Shown here piece after piece: positions 34,601-46,162 of a stretch of 64,000 nt of DNA. The DNA lies in assembly GCA_023935145.1 (NCBI GenBank), contig CM043698.1, forward strand, positions 82,758,501 through 82,822,500. The letters are read 5' to 3'. This DNA is from Bretschneidera sinensis. Lineage: Eukaryota > Streptophyta > Magnoliopsida > Brassicales > Akaniaceae. Each line of letters begins with the position of its first letter. Positions within the stretch are counted from its first letter, which is position 1. The notes beneath the pieces are model-generated. The model was not told where the DNA came from. It did no database searches and worked only from the letters and a program-made list of their open reading frames with translations. Both the position numbers and the translations under genes were made by a program.

Positions 34601-35340
34601 ATTACCCATTTGTTTAGCTTGAAATCGACTATGGTCACACACGTCACAATTTTTCTTCTCTTTGTTTTCCTTGTAGTACACTATAAAATTATTTGGGCAT
34701 GCATGTATCTTCTTATACCCAAGTCCTAACCCCTTCACCATCTTCTTCGATAGGTAAAAGTTTTCAGGCAACTTCTCACTTTATGGTAACATACTCTTGA
34801 TTGTTGACATTAACCGATCGTAATAGTTCTCAAACATGTTGAAATCAGATGTACAATTCAATAACTACGAGACTGCCAATAACTTAGGACGTTTTTTGCA
34901 ACCCTCCCACAAAGGCTCATTAGTATCTCTCAACATATTATAGAACTTTGCAGCATTGGGATTCGGCATATCTCCCATATCCCAATTAAAATATGTCCCA
35001 ACAACATCCATTACCATGTCCCTAATCTGATTCGTTTATCTAAAACCTTCTTCCACACAGTCAAATGATTATGTGGAAGATTCTCCAACCTAATTAGCTT
35101 CCCCATGGAGAGATCAATTCTTGTAATAGTTAATAAAACCCTTTTTATATAGGTGTAAGGTAACCTTATCTAGAGTTAGGAACTTGTTGTTCTTACAAAA
35201 TTTACAAAGACACCAAATAATTCCCTCGTGCACAAAACTTACATTCCTATAGGCGAAGTCAAGAAATTCTTGAACTCCACACTCAAATTCCCATGATACA
35301 ACATTATCCACAACTTGATGTCCATCCAACTCCGGTTAAC
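31620..35340 (-). pseudogene. CACTA-B TNP2-like transposase
   Basis: Domains in order on the minus strand: transposase-associated N-terminal domain at 35,329-35,114 (GVQEFLDFAYRN; IIWCLCKFCKNNKF); the Transposase_21 (TNP2) core at 34,248-33,849 (IPGPKRLGKNQDVYLRLMVD; LLWMVSDFPAYGMLSGWSTH) and 33,795-33,508 (FWELPYWSTKLVHHNLDVIH; IEKNIFD); DUF4218-like text near 33,420-33,100 (KLEKIFPLRYFDFIEHLLIH, GGPVQYQW); DUF4216-like text near 32,160-32,000 (CHWYDSNNGLKV; DRSDWWEVCKTKARG); and an acidic tail (31,957-31,620). The transposase cuts at the CACTA ends. Many stops and frameshifts kill it. Part of the 34.4-35.1 kb segment is poorly preserved. Confidence 0.85.
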
Positions 35341-35429
35341 TGACACTGTTCTACCAACTAAAACGATAAAAAATTCAAAGTTATTCCCATAATCTGTAAC
35401 TAATGCATGGAGGTTCCTAACCCATTCAA

Positions 35430-35661
35430 GAATGCGTGATCCATATTGCAGTTAGATTTTCCAGACTTGTTTTTTCAAGTAAATTTTTCCAGCATCTCCC
35501 CTTAGTTCTCCAAGTGCACAACTTAAATTCAGAGCTATCCCAAAGAGATAACCTCGAATTCAGTATGTACCCGAAGAACAGGGAAGAGATGCTACCGAAA
35601 TTTACTCGAAACAAAACAAGCATGAAAAAACTAACTATAATATGGATCGTGTATTCCTAAA
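35430..35661. repeat. Imperfect inverted repeat (fold-back), ~100-bp arms
   Basis: The arm 35,430-35,530 (from GAATGCGTGATCCATATTGC) pairs with 35,556-35,661, whose reverse complement starts GAATACACGATCCATATTAT. I estimate about 75% identity between arms and a ~25-bp loop. Open frames on both strands here are mirror copies of each other, which explains them. It lies upstream of the TNP2 gene in its sense. It could be a MITE, a small-RNA hairpin or a CACTA internal repeat. Confidence 0.7.
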
Positions 35662-36156
35662 CTGTCTACACTGGATAATCCAAAGATTATTTGAACACTA
35701 ACACTCTCATTGCAAAATATTAGTTGATAAGCAACAAGAGCATTTGTAATGCTCAATAATCTCTAGACGGGCAATCTAAGGATGAGACCTAAATTATAAG
35801 ATTTCAAGTGCCAAAGAAACCTTTAGTAATTTAACCAATCCAATCCTACATACTAATATAGTAATATACTTGGTGTATCGTTCTCTTTTGGATGATATCT
35901 AACTTACTAACACACTAACCTATAAACTATCATACAAACTAACATACTAATACACTAACCTACAAACAAACTAACTGACATACTAACATACTAATACTCT
36001 AACATAAAAACTAACATAATTACTAAATAACATATTAACACACTAACATACAAACTAACTCACCCACCCACACTCATACACACACACACACACACACACT
36101 AATAAGCTAAGCATTTAAAATATATATAAGTCAATCTCATCAAATCATATCGGAAA

Positions 36157-36160
<4 letters not shown>
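35662..36160. repeat. Low-complexity CTAACATA-type repeats and AC run
   Basis: From about 35,925 to 36,060 the sequence consists of degenerate ACTAACATAC and ACACTAACC words, then an (AC)n run (36,078-36,100). Before 35,925 I see nothing recognisable. Confidence 0.7.

Positions 36161-36206
<46 letters not shown>
36161..36206. repeat. (AT)n microsatellite, left half, target of Co3
   Basis: An uninterrupted AT run ending at the Co3 LTR. The last five bases (TATAT, 36,202-36,206) equal the first five after Co3 (63,714-63,718), so this and the run at 63,714-63,750 were one microsatellite split by the insertion. Confidence 0.85.
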
Positions 36207-36211
<5 letters not shown>

Positions 36212-37001
36212 GAAATCACCTTGACAAGATGCCCAGGTGGTGATCTTCCAAACACCCAAGTCCTGAATGACTTGTAGAAAGAATTTCAGCAATCGAACAC
36301 AAGAACAGAAAATCAAAGAAAGAAAGAAGACAAGTAATTTGTTGTCGAGGTTCGGCAATGTGCCTATGTCCCCGTGAGTTCCTCCGAACTCTCTGCACTA
36401 TCTCAATGGTTCTTACAAAGTTACAGCAATCCCCTTCAAGAATCCAAGTTCTTGAAGAACCAAGAAGAGAACGAGAAAGTGATAGACCTATTACAATGCT
36501 TTCTATCAATTCTCTACTAACCTCTCTTCTTTACAACCAGCCTCACTACAAGAGTCCCTCTTGTGTTTATGTCTCTCACAATGTCACAACCTGTGTGGTT
36601 CTCTCACACACCTTTTTCACCAATTGAAATGAGGCTAGGAAACCCTTTTTATAGCCTTTTAATTCTTGGACAATCTTGTGAATCATTCTTGACCCTTTGA
36701 TCATGTTTTTCCTTTAATCTCAGCCCTTCATCACTCTCCAAGTGATGCTGTGCATTTTGGTGTGGTGCTGTGTGCTGCGGCGTGACCTGATGCTGCAGCC
36801 TCCTGATGCTGTGCGCACACCTCCTGCCTATGGGCAGAAACTTCCACAGCAGTGTGCCTGACCTTCCCATGCTCAAAATTGAAGCACACACATGTGTGAA
36901 ACCTTATAACTTGCTGAACTTTGATATCCCACAATTGGTTTGGACATTAACCAACTTTAGACTGTGTTTGGATATGTTTGAAACTTAGACAAATAACAAC
37001 A
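36207..37001 (-). repeat. Co3 3' LTR
   Basis: 795 bp, paired with 62,919-63,713. The minus-strand TATA box GGCTATAAAAAGGG is at about 36,643-36,656. On the right, ATCTCTACCTTTGTC (plus strand) is the polypurine tract region. Confidence 0.95.
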
Positions 37002-37084
37002 ATCTCTACCTTTGTCTAAGAGTTCAAAAAACCTAAACCATTGTGCAGAAAGCTTTGGGATCCAAACTCATCTTGAGTCATCAA

Positions 37085-37947
37085 TCAACTGACTCCAATC
37101 CTAAATAATTCAAGGCAATGATTGAACTTACTTAGAGGAAGAAACTTGGTGCCTAAATCTGCAGGACTTTTCTCCGTGGTCTTCTTGTCAACATGAATGC
37201 TTCCTTCTGTACCATTTTCCAGAATGTAATGATACCGAACATCCATATGCTCCATCCCCTCATGGAACACCGGATACATCCACAAGTGCCCCGCACTTTG
37301 GCTATCCAAAGATACAACCACCTGCTCTTTTAGGACCTCCCACTCGTCCAACAACCCTTTGCACCCCACAGCCTTCTTTATGGCTTCCATAGTTGCTATG
37401 CATTCTGCCCCAGTTGTTATGAGTGCTACCATTGGCTGCCACTGAGCCTCCTTGTTCCTCAGTAACCACTTCATCCCAAGCCAATGCTCTTTTTCGGGAT
37501 TACTCACACATTTGCTGAAAACATCCATTGCCCAAGAAATACTTGACCTATTTCTCTTCCTTTCCCGGATGATTCTCCTCATCCCAAGGATCTTTTGTGT
37601 AAGGTTGAGATCCTTCCTCTCGAACTCCTCACTGAGTTGAGATGTAAACCTTTCCATCCTCTTCCTGCTGTTCCAAACTAACAGCCCATCAATGACATAG
37701 GTGAGGATACTCACCATCTTCTCCACCTTGTGTCCAGGTGAGAAAGTTTCTGTGAAACCTATGTCTTCTCTTCTTTGAACCCATTCGCCACCAGCTTAGC
37801 CTTGTTCCGGACTTCATCTCTTGGAGGGCACCCTTCTTTGATCTTGTAAGTGCACTTACATTCCACAACTTTCTGATTTCCTGGAATTTTCACCAATTCC
37901 CAGAAGTTGTTCTTCCTCAAAGAATCCATTTCTTCCTCCATAGCTAG
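37085..37947 (-). pseudogene. Co3 reverse transcriptase/RNase H remnant, left of Gy2
   Basis: It continues the Co3 pol on the far side of Gy2. The reading from 37,947 gives the early reverse transcriptase (MEEEMDSLRKNNFWELVKIP; KCTYKIKEGCPPRDEV), then at about 37,765-37,730 a deletion joins straight to the YVDD block, here mutated to YVID (ILTYVIDGLLVW). Two further deletions drop most of the thumb and the RNase H centre (WLLRNKEAQWQPMVALITTG). The C-terminus (SQSAGHLWMYPVFHEGMEHM; DVRYHYILENG) is present. All three junctions occur in Co2 too. It cannot encode an active reverse transcriptase. Confidence 0.9.
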
Positions 37948-39213
37948 TGTTGTGAGTTTTAAATTACTCGCAAGCGCACGAATCATTTGCAGTATAGTGT
38001 TGTGCAAGTGCGAGGTCGAATCCACAGGGAATTTCGTTGTGAAAATATAATTTTTAATCTAAACTAACTCTATTTTAACCTAGTTCCAAATTTCAGAATG
38101 ATATTGCAAAATAAATTAAAATTAAATTAAATTGATTTAAAAACTAATAATAAAAAGCACTAAGGTTTCCGAATCCACCCCACCGAAGTTAAGCATACAT
38201 GTTCTAAAAAATATAGCCTATCAAAACATTCAATGAATCCATCTATAAGACAAAAAACAAAGAATATCCCAACTAAACCAAAAGCACCCGATGTATCCGC
38301 TCTTAACAAATCACAAAGGGAATCCAATTTAATCGAAAAGCATTCAATGTATCCATCAGATGAAACACAAAGAAAATCCAACAGACAATTTAAACTCAAT
38401 CAATTATAAGATTAACTCAAATAATTGACAGAACATTTATACTAAAAATTGTCAGATTTGTACAAGCAAATCTGAACTACTACGCCAAACAACGGCGGGG
38501 CTTCATCTTCAACCTTAGCTGAAGAGTCTAGCCACTCATAACTATAAAGCTATAATAAAAAGTGCTAAACATTCAAACTAAAACAGCTGAATATAAAGAA
38601 ATAAATAAAAAACTTTACATGGGAGAAATTCCACTTGCTGTCGGGCGGCGCTTCCCCTCGTGGTAGCAATGCCTTTGGGATCCACCAGAATGCTGACGGA
38701 CGTCCACCGGTAAACACCAAAGTGGCTCAGGAATTGTACACTGAATGATGAGGTCAAATGGTGTTTATATAGGGGGAGTCCCGGAGTAATGTGGCTTGCA
38801 GAAACGATGTGGGATACAGGCCCGAGTGCGCTCGATCGCAGTGTGGTGCGATCGATCGCAGGTACGATCAATCGCATGTCTTGTGCGCACGATCTCATGT
38901 GCGCTCGATCGCATGTCTGCTGCGATCGAGCGCAGATGCACTGAACTTCAAATATTTCGATGTGGGATGTTGACCTTGCGCTCGTTCATAGGCAGGTGTG
39001 CTCGAGTGCTGGTGCGCTCGATCGCATATCTGTTGCGATCGAGTGCAATGTCTCCAGAAGCTTCAAATCAACCTGAAATGCTTCATTTTCTCCACAAAGC
39101 TGTAAAAACACACAAAACACAAGAAAAACGTAAAATAAAGTAAAATAATACTAACTAAGAGCATAACAAATATAAGTTAAGGGTCTAAAATATGCAATAT
39201 TTAAGACTCATCA
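37948..39213 (-). repeat. Gy2 3' LTR
   Basis: 1,266 bp. The minus-strand TATA box TATATAAA is at 38,764-38,771. The LTR has a cluster of CGATCG / GCGATCGATCGC palindromic words at 38,825-39,050, with one copy of a 37-bp unit that is doubled in the other LTR. Confidence 0.95.
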
Positions 39214-39228
39214 AATACCCCCAAACTT
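39214..39228 (-). other. Gy2 polypurine tract
   Basis: Minus-strand AAGTTTGGGGGTATT lies directly against the 3' LTR and is the plus-strand primer site. Confidence 0.8.
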
Positions 39229-39231
39229 ATA

Positions 39232-39253
39232 TTTTGCTAGTCCCTTAGCAAAA
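39232..39253. other. Conserved stem-loop beside Gy2 polypurine tract
   Basis: TTTTGCTA-GTCCCT-TAGCAAAA is a perfect 8-bp stem with a six-base loop. It is shared in place and sequence with Gy1 and Gy3. Confidence 0.65.
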
Positions 39254-40488
39254 CAAAATAAAAGACTCAATGAAAAACAAAGAACATAAAGATAAAGTCA
39301 ACACTCATGGTATCCAAAAATTTAAGGAGCACACATCACCATGATATTCATTCATAAGCAAGCTTAAAAAGGTAAACCCATCTTCGTAATGAATAGAAAT
39401 GTTAAAATCTAATTACTTACAAAAGGCAGGATAAGGCATCACAAGCTTGAATCAGTGTAAGGTGAATTAGCATATAAAAATGAAGCTTCCAAGTAACTCT
39501 AATGTGTAAGGTCTCCATGTCTCAAGATTCACCGAATTTCCCATAAAAAATGAACGAAAAGGCATAGTTTTTTTTTTTTTATAATAAGGCACGGCTATGT
39601 TTTAGTTCCCTTAAGCTTTCTAATTGACCCATGTAGCGAGTGTTGAGCCAATGACTCCCAAACCAGGTGGTTTTAGGGCATTAGGTGTAAAGACACCCCT
39701 AAGGACTTACTAACTCGAGTCAAAAAGGCTACGAAATTAAACCGACCTTAATATTACCAAGCAAAATTCCACCTTTTGACGTGAACACTCACTGCTTACT
39801 GAGGCAAGAGGTCCAGTTACTCAGCGGAAAGTTTATTGATAATTTTTTTTTTTTAATATTTTCCTATGCCCAAGAGTTCATCCAACAAGTCATCCTGTTT
39901 CAGTTAAGATAAGGAAAAATACACATTAAAATCACGTGTCATACCTCACATAATTTGTGCTAATGTGCTCGTGTTAGATTAGATCAAACATGTGAATTCT
40001 CAAAATGCCTAAAGTAAGTAACTAAATTTTAAAAATTTATCACCAGATCATGTGTTCAAAATGTTAAGCTCACCAATGACATCACATCACAGAAAATGTT
40101 TAGATCAACTAAAATTTCACGATAACATGAGCATGCATTTATCTCTACGATGAAAAGACAACAAATTAGGACAAAGTGTGTGATGTGTCTCCCATACCCC
40201 CAAACTTAAATTACACATTGACCCCAATGTGTGACTAATATGGAAAGAGCTGACTTAAGATATGGAGAACTATCTGGACTGGTATGGCTCATAGCATACC
40301 CCCAAACTTGAACTGAAGTACGCTTTGTCCCTGAAAAATAAAAATTGGAAAACAAAAAATACTGGAAACAAACATTAATCATGAAAATGCGAAATAATAA
40401 ATAAACAAAAGAAAAGATAAGTTGTGGGGTGCCTCCCATGAGCGCTAAATTTTACGTCTTCAGCCAGACTCTTCCTAGAATACTACAC
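39254..40488 (-). other. Gy2 non-coding 3' region
   Basis: About 1.2 kb without a recognisable gene. It contains T runs (39,569-39,582; 39,844-39,855). No counterpart of the extra Gy3 ORF is seen. Confidence 0.7.
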
Positions 40489-43400
40489 TCATTCTGAGTA
40501 ACTAGGATCCTCCAACAGTATCGTCTCAATGTCCGGACTCCTCAACTCTAAGAATGGTTTTAGCCTCTGTCCATTTACCTTGAAAGTATTACCATTCTTA
40601 GGATCCTCAATCTCGATGGCCCCATGAGGAAAAATCGATCGAATAATGAATGGGCCTGACCATCGTTTGAGCTTTTCTGGAAAAAGATGCAGGCGCGAAT
40701 TATAAAGAAGAACTCTCTGACCCGGCTCAAAAGCTTGTCTCAAAATATTTTGGTCATGAGTCTTCTTCATTTGTGCTTTGTATGATCGGGCACACTCATA
40801 TGCATCATTCCGCAGCTCCTCCAATTCATTGAGTTGGAGCTTCCGTTGTGAGCCAGCCTTGGAAAGATTGAAATTTAGTTGCTTGACAGCCCAATACGCA
40901 CGATGCTCTAATTCAACCGGAAGGTGACATGCCTTTCCGTATACAATGCGATAGGGAGACATGTCAATTGGCATCTTGAAGGCTATCCGATATGCCCACA
41001 GTGCATCTGTCAATCGCAGAGACCAATCCTTTCTAGTAGGGTTCACAGTCTTTTCCAAAATATGTTTGATCTCGCGATTTGAGATTTCCACTTGACCACT
41101 CGTCTGTGGGTGATATGGGGTGGCAAATTTGTGCGTGATACAATATTTCTTCATCAACTGCTCAAAGATCTTGTTGCAAAAGTGCTTACCTCCATCACTT
41201 ATGATTGCTCGAGGCGTACCAAAACGAGCAAAAATAGTGTCTTTCAAGAACTGGACCACAACTCTGTGGTCATTGGTCTTGCACGCAACGGCCTCCACCC
41301 ACTTGGACAGATAGTCCACAGCAACTAGAATGTATAAGTAGCCAAAGGAGTTTGGGAATGGTCCCATAAAATCAATGCCCCACACATCAAAAATAGGGTT
41401 GAGGGCATCATATTTCTCCTAGAAAGACTCCCTAGCTTTTGGCAACGCTCACAAGATATACAGTAGGTGTGAGAGTCCCGGAACAGGGTAGGCCAATAAA
41501 ATCCACACTGCAAAATCTTTGCAGCGGTCTTTTTAGCACTAAAATGGCCTCCACATGCATGATAATGACAAAAGGCGATGACATTAGATTGGTCATGCTC
41601 AGGAATACATCGTCTAATGATCTGATCAGGACAATACTTGAACAGGTAAGGATCGTCCCAGAAAAAGTGTTTTACCATGGCCAAAAATTTTGATTTATCT
41701 TGCCTCCCCCAATGCAAAGGCATGTGTCCGGTGACAAGATAGTTCACTATGTCAGCAAACCATGGTGCGGGACTGTGAGCAATGTGCATCAATTGCTCAT
41801 CAGGAAAGGTCTCAGAAATGGGAGTGGCAGCCTCACTGAATTCCACAATCAATCTAGACAAATGGTCCGCCACCACATTTTCTGAACCTTTCTTATCCCG
41901 AATCTCAATGTCGAACTCTTGAAGTAGCAAGATCCATCGGATAAGACGAGATTTAGCATCTTTTTTAGAGAAAAGATACTTCAATGTAGCATGGTCCGAG
42001 TAGATAATGACTTTAGATCCTAACAAGTAGGATCTGAACTTGTCTAGTGCAAAAACGACTGCAAGCAACTCCTTCTCGGTGGTAGAATAATTGAGTTGTG
42101 CGTCGTTTAGAGTTCGACTTGCGTAATAGATAGCATGGGAAGTTTATCAACACGCTGCCCCAAAACAACTCCAACAACATAGTCTGATGCGTCACACATA
42201 ATCTCAAAAGGCACACCCCAGTTAGGTGGCTGAATAATGGGTGTGGACGTCAGAATTTCCTTCAGATCCCCAAATGCTTTCTTACAATCCTCATCAAATA
42301 GAAATGGGGCATCTTTTTGCAACAACTTGCACAAGGGCCTGGCGATCTTGCTAAAATTCTGGATAAATCGCCTATAGAAACCTGCATGGCCCAGAAAAGA
42401 TCGAACCTCTTTCACCGTACGTGGGGGTGGAAGGCTGGAAATCAAATCCACCTTCGCTTTGTCGACCTCAATCCCTCGATGAGATATGATATGCCCCAGT
42501 ATAATTCCTTGCTTGACCATAAAATGGCACTTCTCCCAATTAAGCACCAGGTTCTTCTCCTTGCACCGTACCAAAACCAAAGAGAGACGGTGCAGGCACT
42601 CCTCAAATGTTGAACCGAAGATGGAGAAGTCCTCTCCAAAATGGCATTTACTTCCTCGAGTAACTTATCTAAACCCAAGTCCTCTCCAAAGTGAGCAAAG
42701 CATGCCTCCATGGGATCCTCAATGCTTGATTCATCCACAGTATCCTCAAGAATCTCCTTTATCAAGCACACATCTCTCATTTCATCATATTCCAGTGGTT
42801 GCCTAGTGATATCAAAAATGTTCAACTCCACTGTCATATTTCCGAAGGAGATCTTCATCACCCCTGTCCTACAATTGATTAGGGCGTTAGCCGTGGCTAA
42901 GAATGGTCGCCCTAGAATCACCGGTATTTGAATCCCTACATTCTGAACCGGCTCTGTGTCAAGCACAATAAAATCCACGGGAAAATAGAACTTATCCACT
43001 TTTATTAAAACGTCATCAACTATCCCCCGTGGTCTTTTCACTGACCTGTCAGCCAATTGAAGCGTCGTGGATGTGGGCTTCAATTCTCCTAACCCCAACT
43101 GCACATAGACTGAGTAGGGTAGAAGATTCACACACGCCCCTAGATCCAAAAAGGGCCCTCTCAATGTGGCTGACTCCTATCGTGCAAGAGATGGTAGGAC
43201 ACCCCGGGTCTTTATACTTGATGGGTAGCTTGCACTGAAGGATTGAACCGACCTGCTCGGTCAAAAATGCCTTCTTTGGGACATTCGTCCTCCTCTTGAT
43301 AGTGACCAAGTCCTTTAAAAACTTGGCATATGATGGCACTTGATGGATGGTATCCAAAAATGGGATATTGATTTGGACTTGCTTGAATACCTCCAGAATT

Positions 43401-44140
43401 TCCTCATACTTCCCTCCTTTCTTGGGCGCCTGTAATCTCTCGGGGTAGGGCGCTCTAGGTACAAACGACCTAGGAGGGTCTTTCTCAGTAGGTGTGGCTG
43501 TAGATGGCTCAGCATCTCTCTTCTCTGTGTTGTCACTCCCTTGCCCTTGCTGCATAGTAGGGCTCTCTTCCACTTGATTGTCCACTTGTCTCCCAGACCT
43601 CAGTGTGACAATCGACTGTACTTGTTCCTCCTCGTGCGTAGGAGTTGATGAACTCTCAACCATAAATTATCCTTTTGGGTTTTGCATGGGCTGACTGGGG
43701 AACTTTCCTTTCTCTCTCTCACCCAAGTGACTTGCAATTTGCCCTATTTGACTCTCCAGCTTGGTAATTGCTTGGGTGTTTACCATTGTTGCACTCCTTA
43801 CATCGCTCATATTTTGGCTAGTCGCTTTCATGAATTCCTTAAGAGTGTTCTCAAGCGACTGTGAAACTGGCGCTGGTGTTTGGGTGGGTGCGTGGTAAAC
43901 AGGTGAAGGTGCTGGATGGGCAGAACGACCATGATTAGGAATTTGTGGGGCAAATTCCGGGAGGATATTGATTTTGAGCATGATGAGAGGATCCTCCCTG
44001 ATTCATTGGTTGGTTCTGCCTCCATGAAAAATTTGGGTGGTTCCGCCACCCTGGATTGTACGTCTCGGAGTACGATCCATTTGACTGCCTTCGAAAGTCA
44101 TTGAAAGCATTTACTTGTTCCATAGGATACTCGACACAAG
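40489..44140 (-). pseudogene. Gy2 gag end, protease and pol, broken, RT core missing
   Basis: In its own sense it continues gag from Gy3's far side (EYPMEQVNAFNDFRRQS, 44,123 on) with a frameshift near 43,975 and an in-frame TAA at 43,667-43,669. Protease follows (KYKDPGCPTISCTIG; DLGACVNLLPYSVYVQLG, a DLGA site, with a frameshift near 43,160). At about 42,640 a deletion joins the end of protease to DFSIFGSTFEECLH, removing the N-terminal and palm parts of reverse transcriptase, including most of YxDD. Connection, RNase H (MCDASDYVVGVVLGQ; 42,068-41,325) and integrase (H2C2 finger; [26 protein letters not shown]; 41,385-40,489) remain, with further frameshifts near 42,140 and 41,400. Confidence 0.92.
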
Positions 44141-44144
44141 CTGG

Positions 44145-46127
44145 TGATTACGCCCAAAACATAACGCGGTTATTGTAGTATAGTTTTGGGGTGTCGATTC
44201 CACAGGGAAACAAGTTAATTACAAAAGAAGTTATAAACTTTAACACTAACGAAAATGATTAAGTGAGAGAATATGAGTTTTGATAACGCAATATTGTGTA
44301 AAAGAGTTGTGCGAATATAACGATGAATATAAATAAGAAATAACAAGGTTCCGGGAATCCTCCTTAGGTTCGTTCCCTATTTCCACTCTTGATTCAAATT
44401 TTTATCTCGATTGCAAGTTTCACATCCTAAACCGGCAATCGAAAATTATTCAATCAAGCACATTTATATCTCTAATATAATTGCTACAAATTACTCTTTG
44501 ATTTCAATTCAAGCACACATGATTTATCTTATAGATTAGCAAGAAACGACAATATATTGCAATAATGATATCACAGTAATGGCCGATCTATAAGATAAAT
44601 ATACCGAAATCAATTACATCCAAACAACTTGACATAAGAAAAGCTTGACTAGACTTATGTGGAGTAGAAGGATGCAATCACCGGATTGAAAGAAACTAAA
44701 AGAAGAAGAATATAGAATACAGCTATCACATGAACTCAAATCCTTCTTAATTAATCAAAGAGTAAATCATAGACAATGTTTTAACAAAAAGTCCATACAA
44801 ATGAATCAAGAACAGGAAATAAGGAACAATAAAACCCTAAGGATTCATCCCTTTCCCTTGTTTGATGATTAGTTAGCCATGAAACTCAAGGTGGAAAAAC
44901 AATATAGATGTTCGCCCCTTGATTTCTTGGCCATGGAGCTCAAGGCGGAAGAACAATGTGGATGTTCTCTCCTTGATTTCCAACTTACGAAAACTTAAAC
45001 GAAATGCTAAAAACTTCTTCAATTTTTATCTATCAAAAACTGTCTTTATTTTTCTTCCCGAGCTCCCTTTGGCTGCAAACCTTAAGCACATATTTATAGC
45101 CCACGAGGGAGAGCTGTCTTTGCACAGCTCTAATTTGAGTCTGAATTGGAGTCCATGTGCGCACTGCTGGAAAGTGAAAGCTGGAATGTGAAGGTGGTCC
45201 AGCAGCATGTGCGCGCTGCTGGCTTTGTCTGAGCGTGCGCCCGGGCGCTGGAAAGTGAAGGCTGGAACGTGAAGGTGGGTCCAGCAGCATGTGCGCGTGT
45301 CCAAGTGTGCGCCTGGGCGCTGGAAAGTAAAGGTGCAGCTGGCGAGGGGCGCGGCGCTGATGGCTGAGGGGCGCGGCGCTGGTTTGTGGGCGCCTAGGCG
45401 CTGGTTCGTGGGCGCCTAGGCGCTGGTTCGTGGGCGCCTAGGCGCTGGTTCATGGGCGCCTAGGCGCTGGTTCTTGTTTTCCTGGGCGCTGGGGCGCTGG
45501 ACAGTGAGAGGTGAGGCGCTGGGCATTGTTCTGGAGGCCCTGAACTGTTTTTGCTAAAACTGCCATAACTTTCACTAGAAAAATCCTTTTTCCGAACTGT
45601 AAAATTCTCCAGAAAATAGACTTCCGGATCTTTCTAGGCATATATAGCTCATCTCCTGGTTCTTCTTACATCAATACAGTTTAATCTGCAAAGTTGATTG
45701 ATCTGTACAGGAAATTCTGGCAATTCAGTGAAACACCTTCAGCTTGTATGCAGAAGTGCACACACTAGTGTGCCTACCCTTAACTTGTTCCAAAGTGATG
45801 CACACACTTGTGTGCAGTCTTTCAACTCAATTTACTTTATTGATCCAACCTTGGTTTAGACTTTTAATTATCTTTAAATCATTTTTGGAAATGTCTAAAC
45901 CTTGGACAAAAACGAGCACCGACACCCAAGATCTTTTGGTGCTTTAAACATGGATCGCTTTATCATCTCTTTTGTACTCAACGCACCTGAAAATGCATCG
46001 AATTAAGTCAATGATTTATTAATAACACTTTAGAGTTATCAACATTTAAAAGTGCGATTACGACTGAGATTAACCCTAAAGTGTTAACAATTAAGTATTG
46101 TTTAGATGCATTTTATGACTCTTATCA
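44145..46127 (-). repeat. Gy3 3' LTR
   Basis: 1,983 bp. Minus-strand TATA box TATAAATA at 45,091-45,098. It contains a four-unit 22-bp minisatellite at 45,381-45,468. ORFs inside it (44,919-45,191 and others) recur in the 5' LTR only because the LTRs are copies. Confidence 0.96.
45381..45468. repeat. 22-bp GC-rich minisatellite in Gy3 3' LTR, 4 units
   Basis: Units of GGTTCGTGGGCGCCTAGGCG plus CT (22 bp) repeat exactly four times with one- or two-base variants. The core GGCGCCTAGGCGC is near-palindromic. The matching array in the 5' LTR has six units, which accounts for the whole 44-bp length difference between the LTRs. Confidence 0.93.
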
Positions 46128-46141
46128 CAACCCCCAACTAG
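46128..46141 (-). other. Gy3 polypurine tract
   Basis: Minus-strand TAGTTGGGGGTTG region directly against the 3' LTR, expected plus-strand primer. Confidence 0.75.
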
Positions 46142-46145
46142 CTTA

Positions 46146-46162
46146 TTGCTAGTCCCTAGCAA
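46146..46162. other. Conserved stem-loop beside Gy3 polypurine tract
   Basis: TTGCTAG-TCC-CTAGCAA is a perfect 7-bp stem with a three-base loop. The same feature occurs at the same place in Gy1 and Gy2. Confidence 0.65.

Larger units (their letters stand above)
24361..36160 (-). mobile_element. CACTA-B: decayed CACTA (En/Spm) transposon, minus strand, split by Co2
   Basis: Two CACTA genes lie in the usual order on the minus strand: a TNP2-like transposase (35,340 to about 31,620) and a second gene (about 31,440-30,587, resuming at 25,251-24,448). Co2 is inserted in the second gene. Terminal inverted repeats are not confirmed: the left end may be at 22,769 beyond the tandem array, and the right end may lie past Co3, beyond 63,750. 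The limits given are therefore those of recognisable content. The many frame breaks show it is old and immobile by itself. Confidence 0.8.

Noticed and set aside
44919..45191. ORFs repeated at 44,919-45,191 and 56,559-56,831, and at 38,160-38,399 and 59,185-59,424
   Set aside because: They recur only because they lie in paired LTRs. No motif supports coding.
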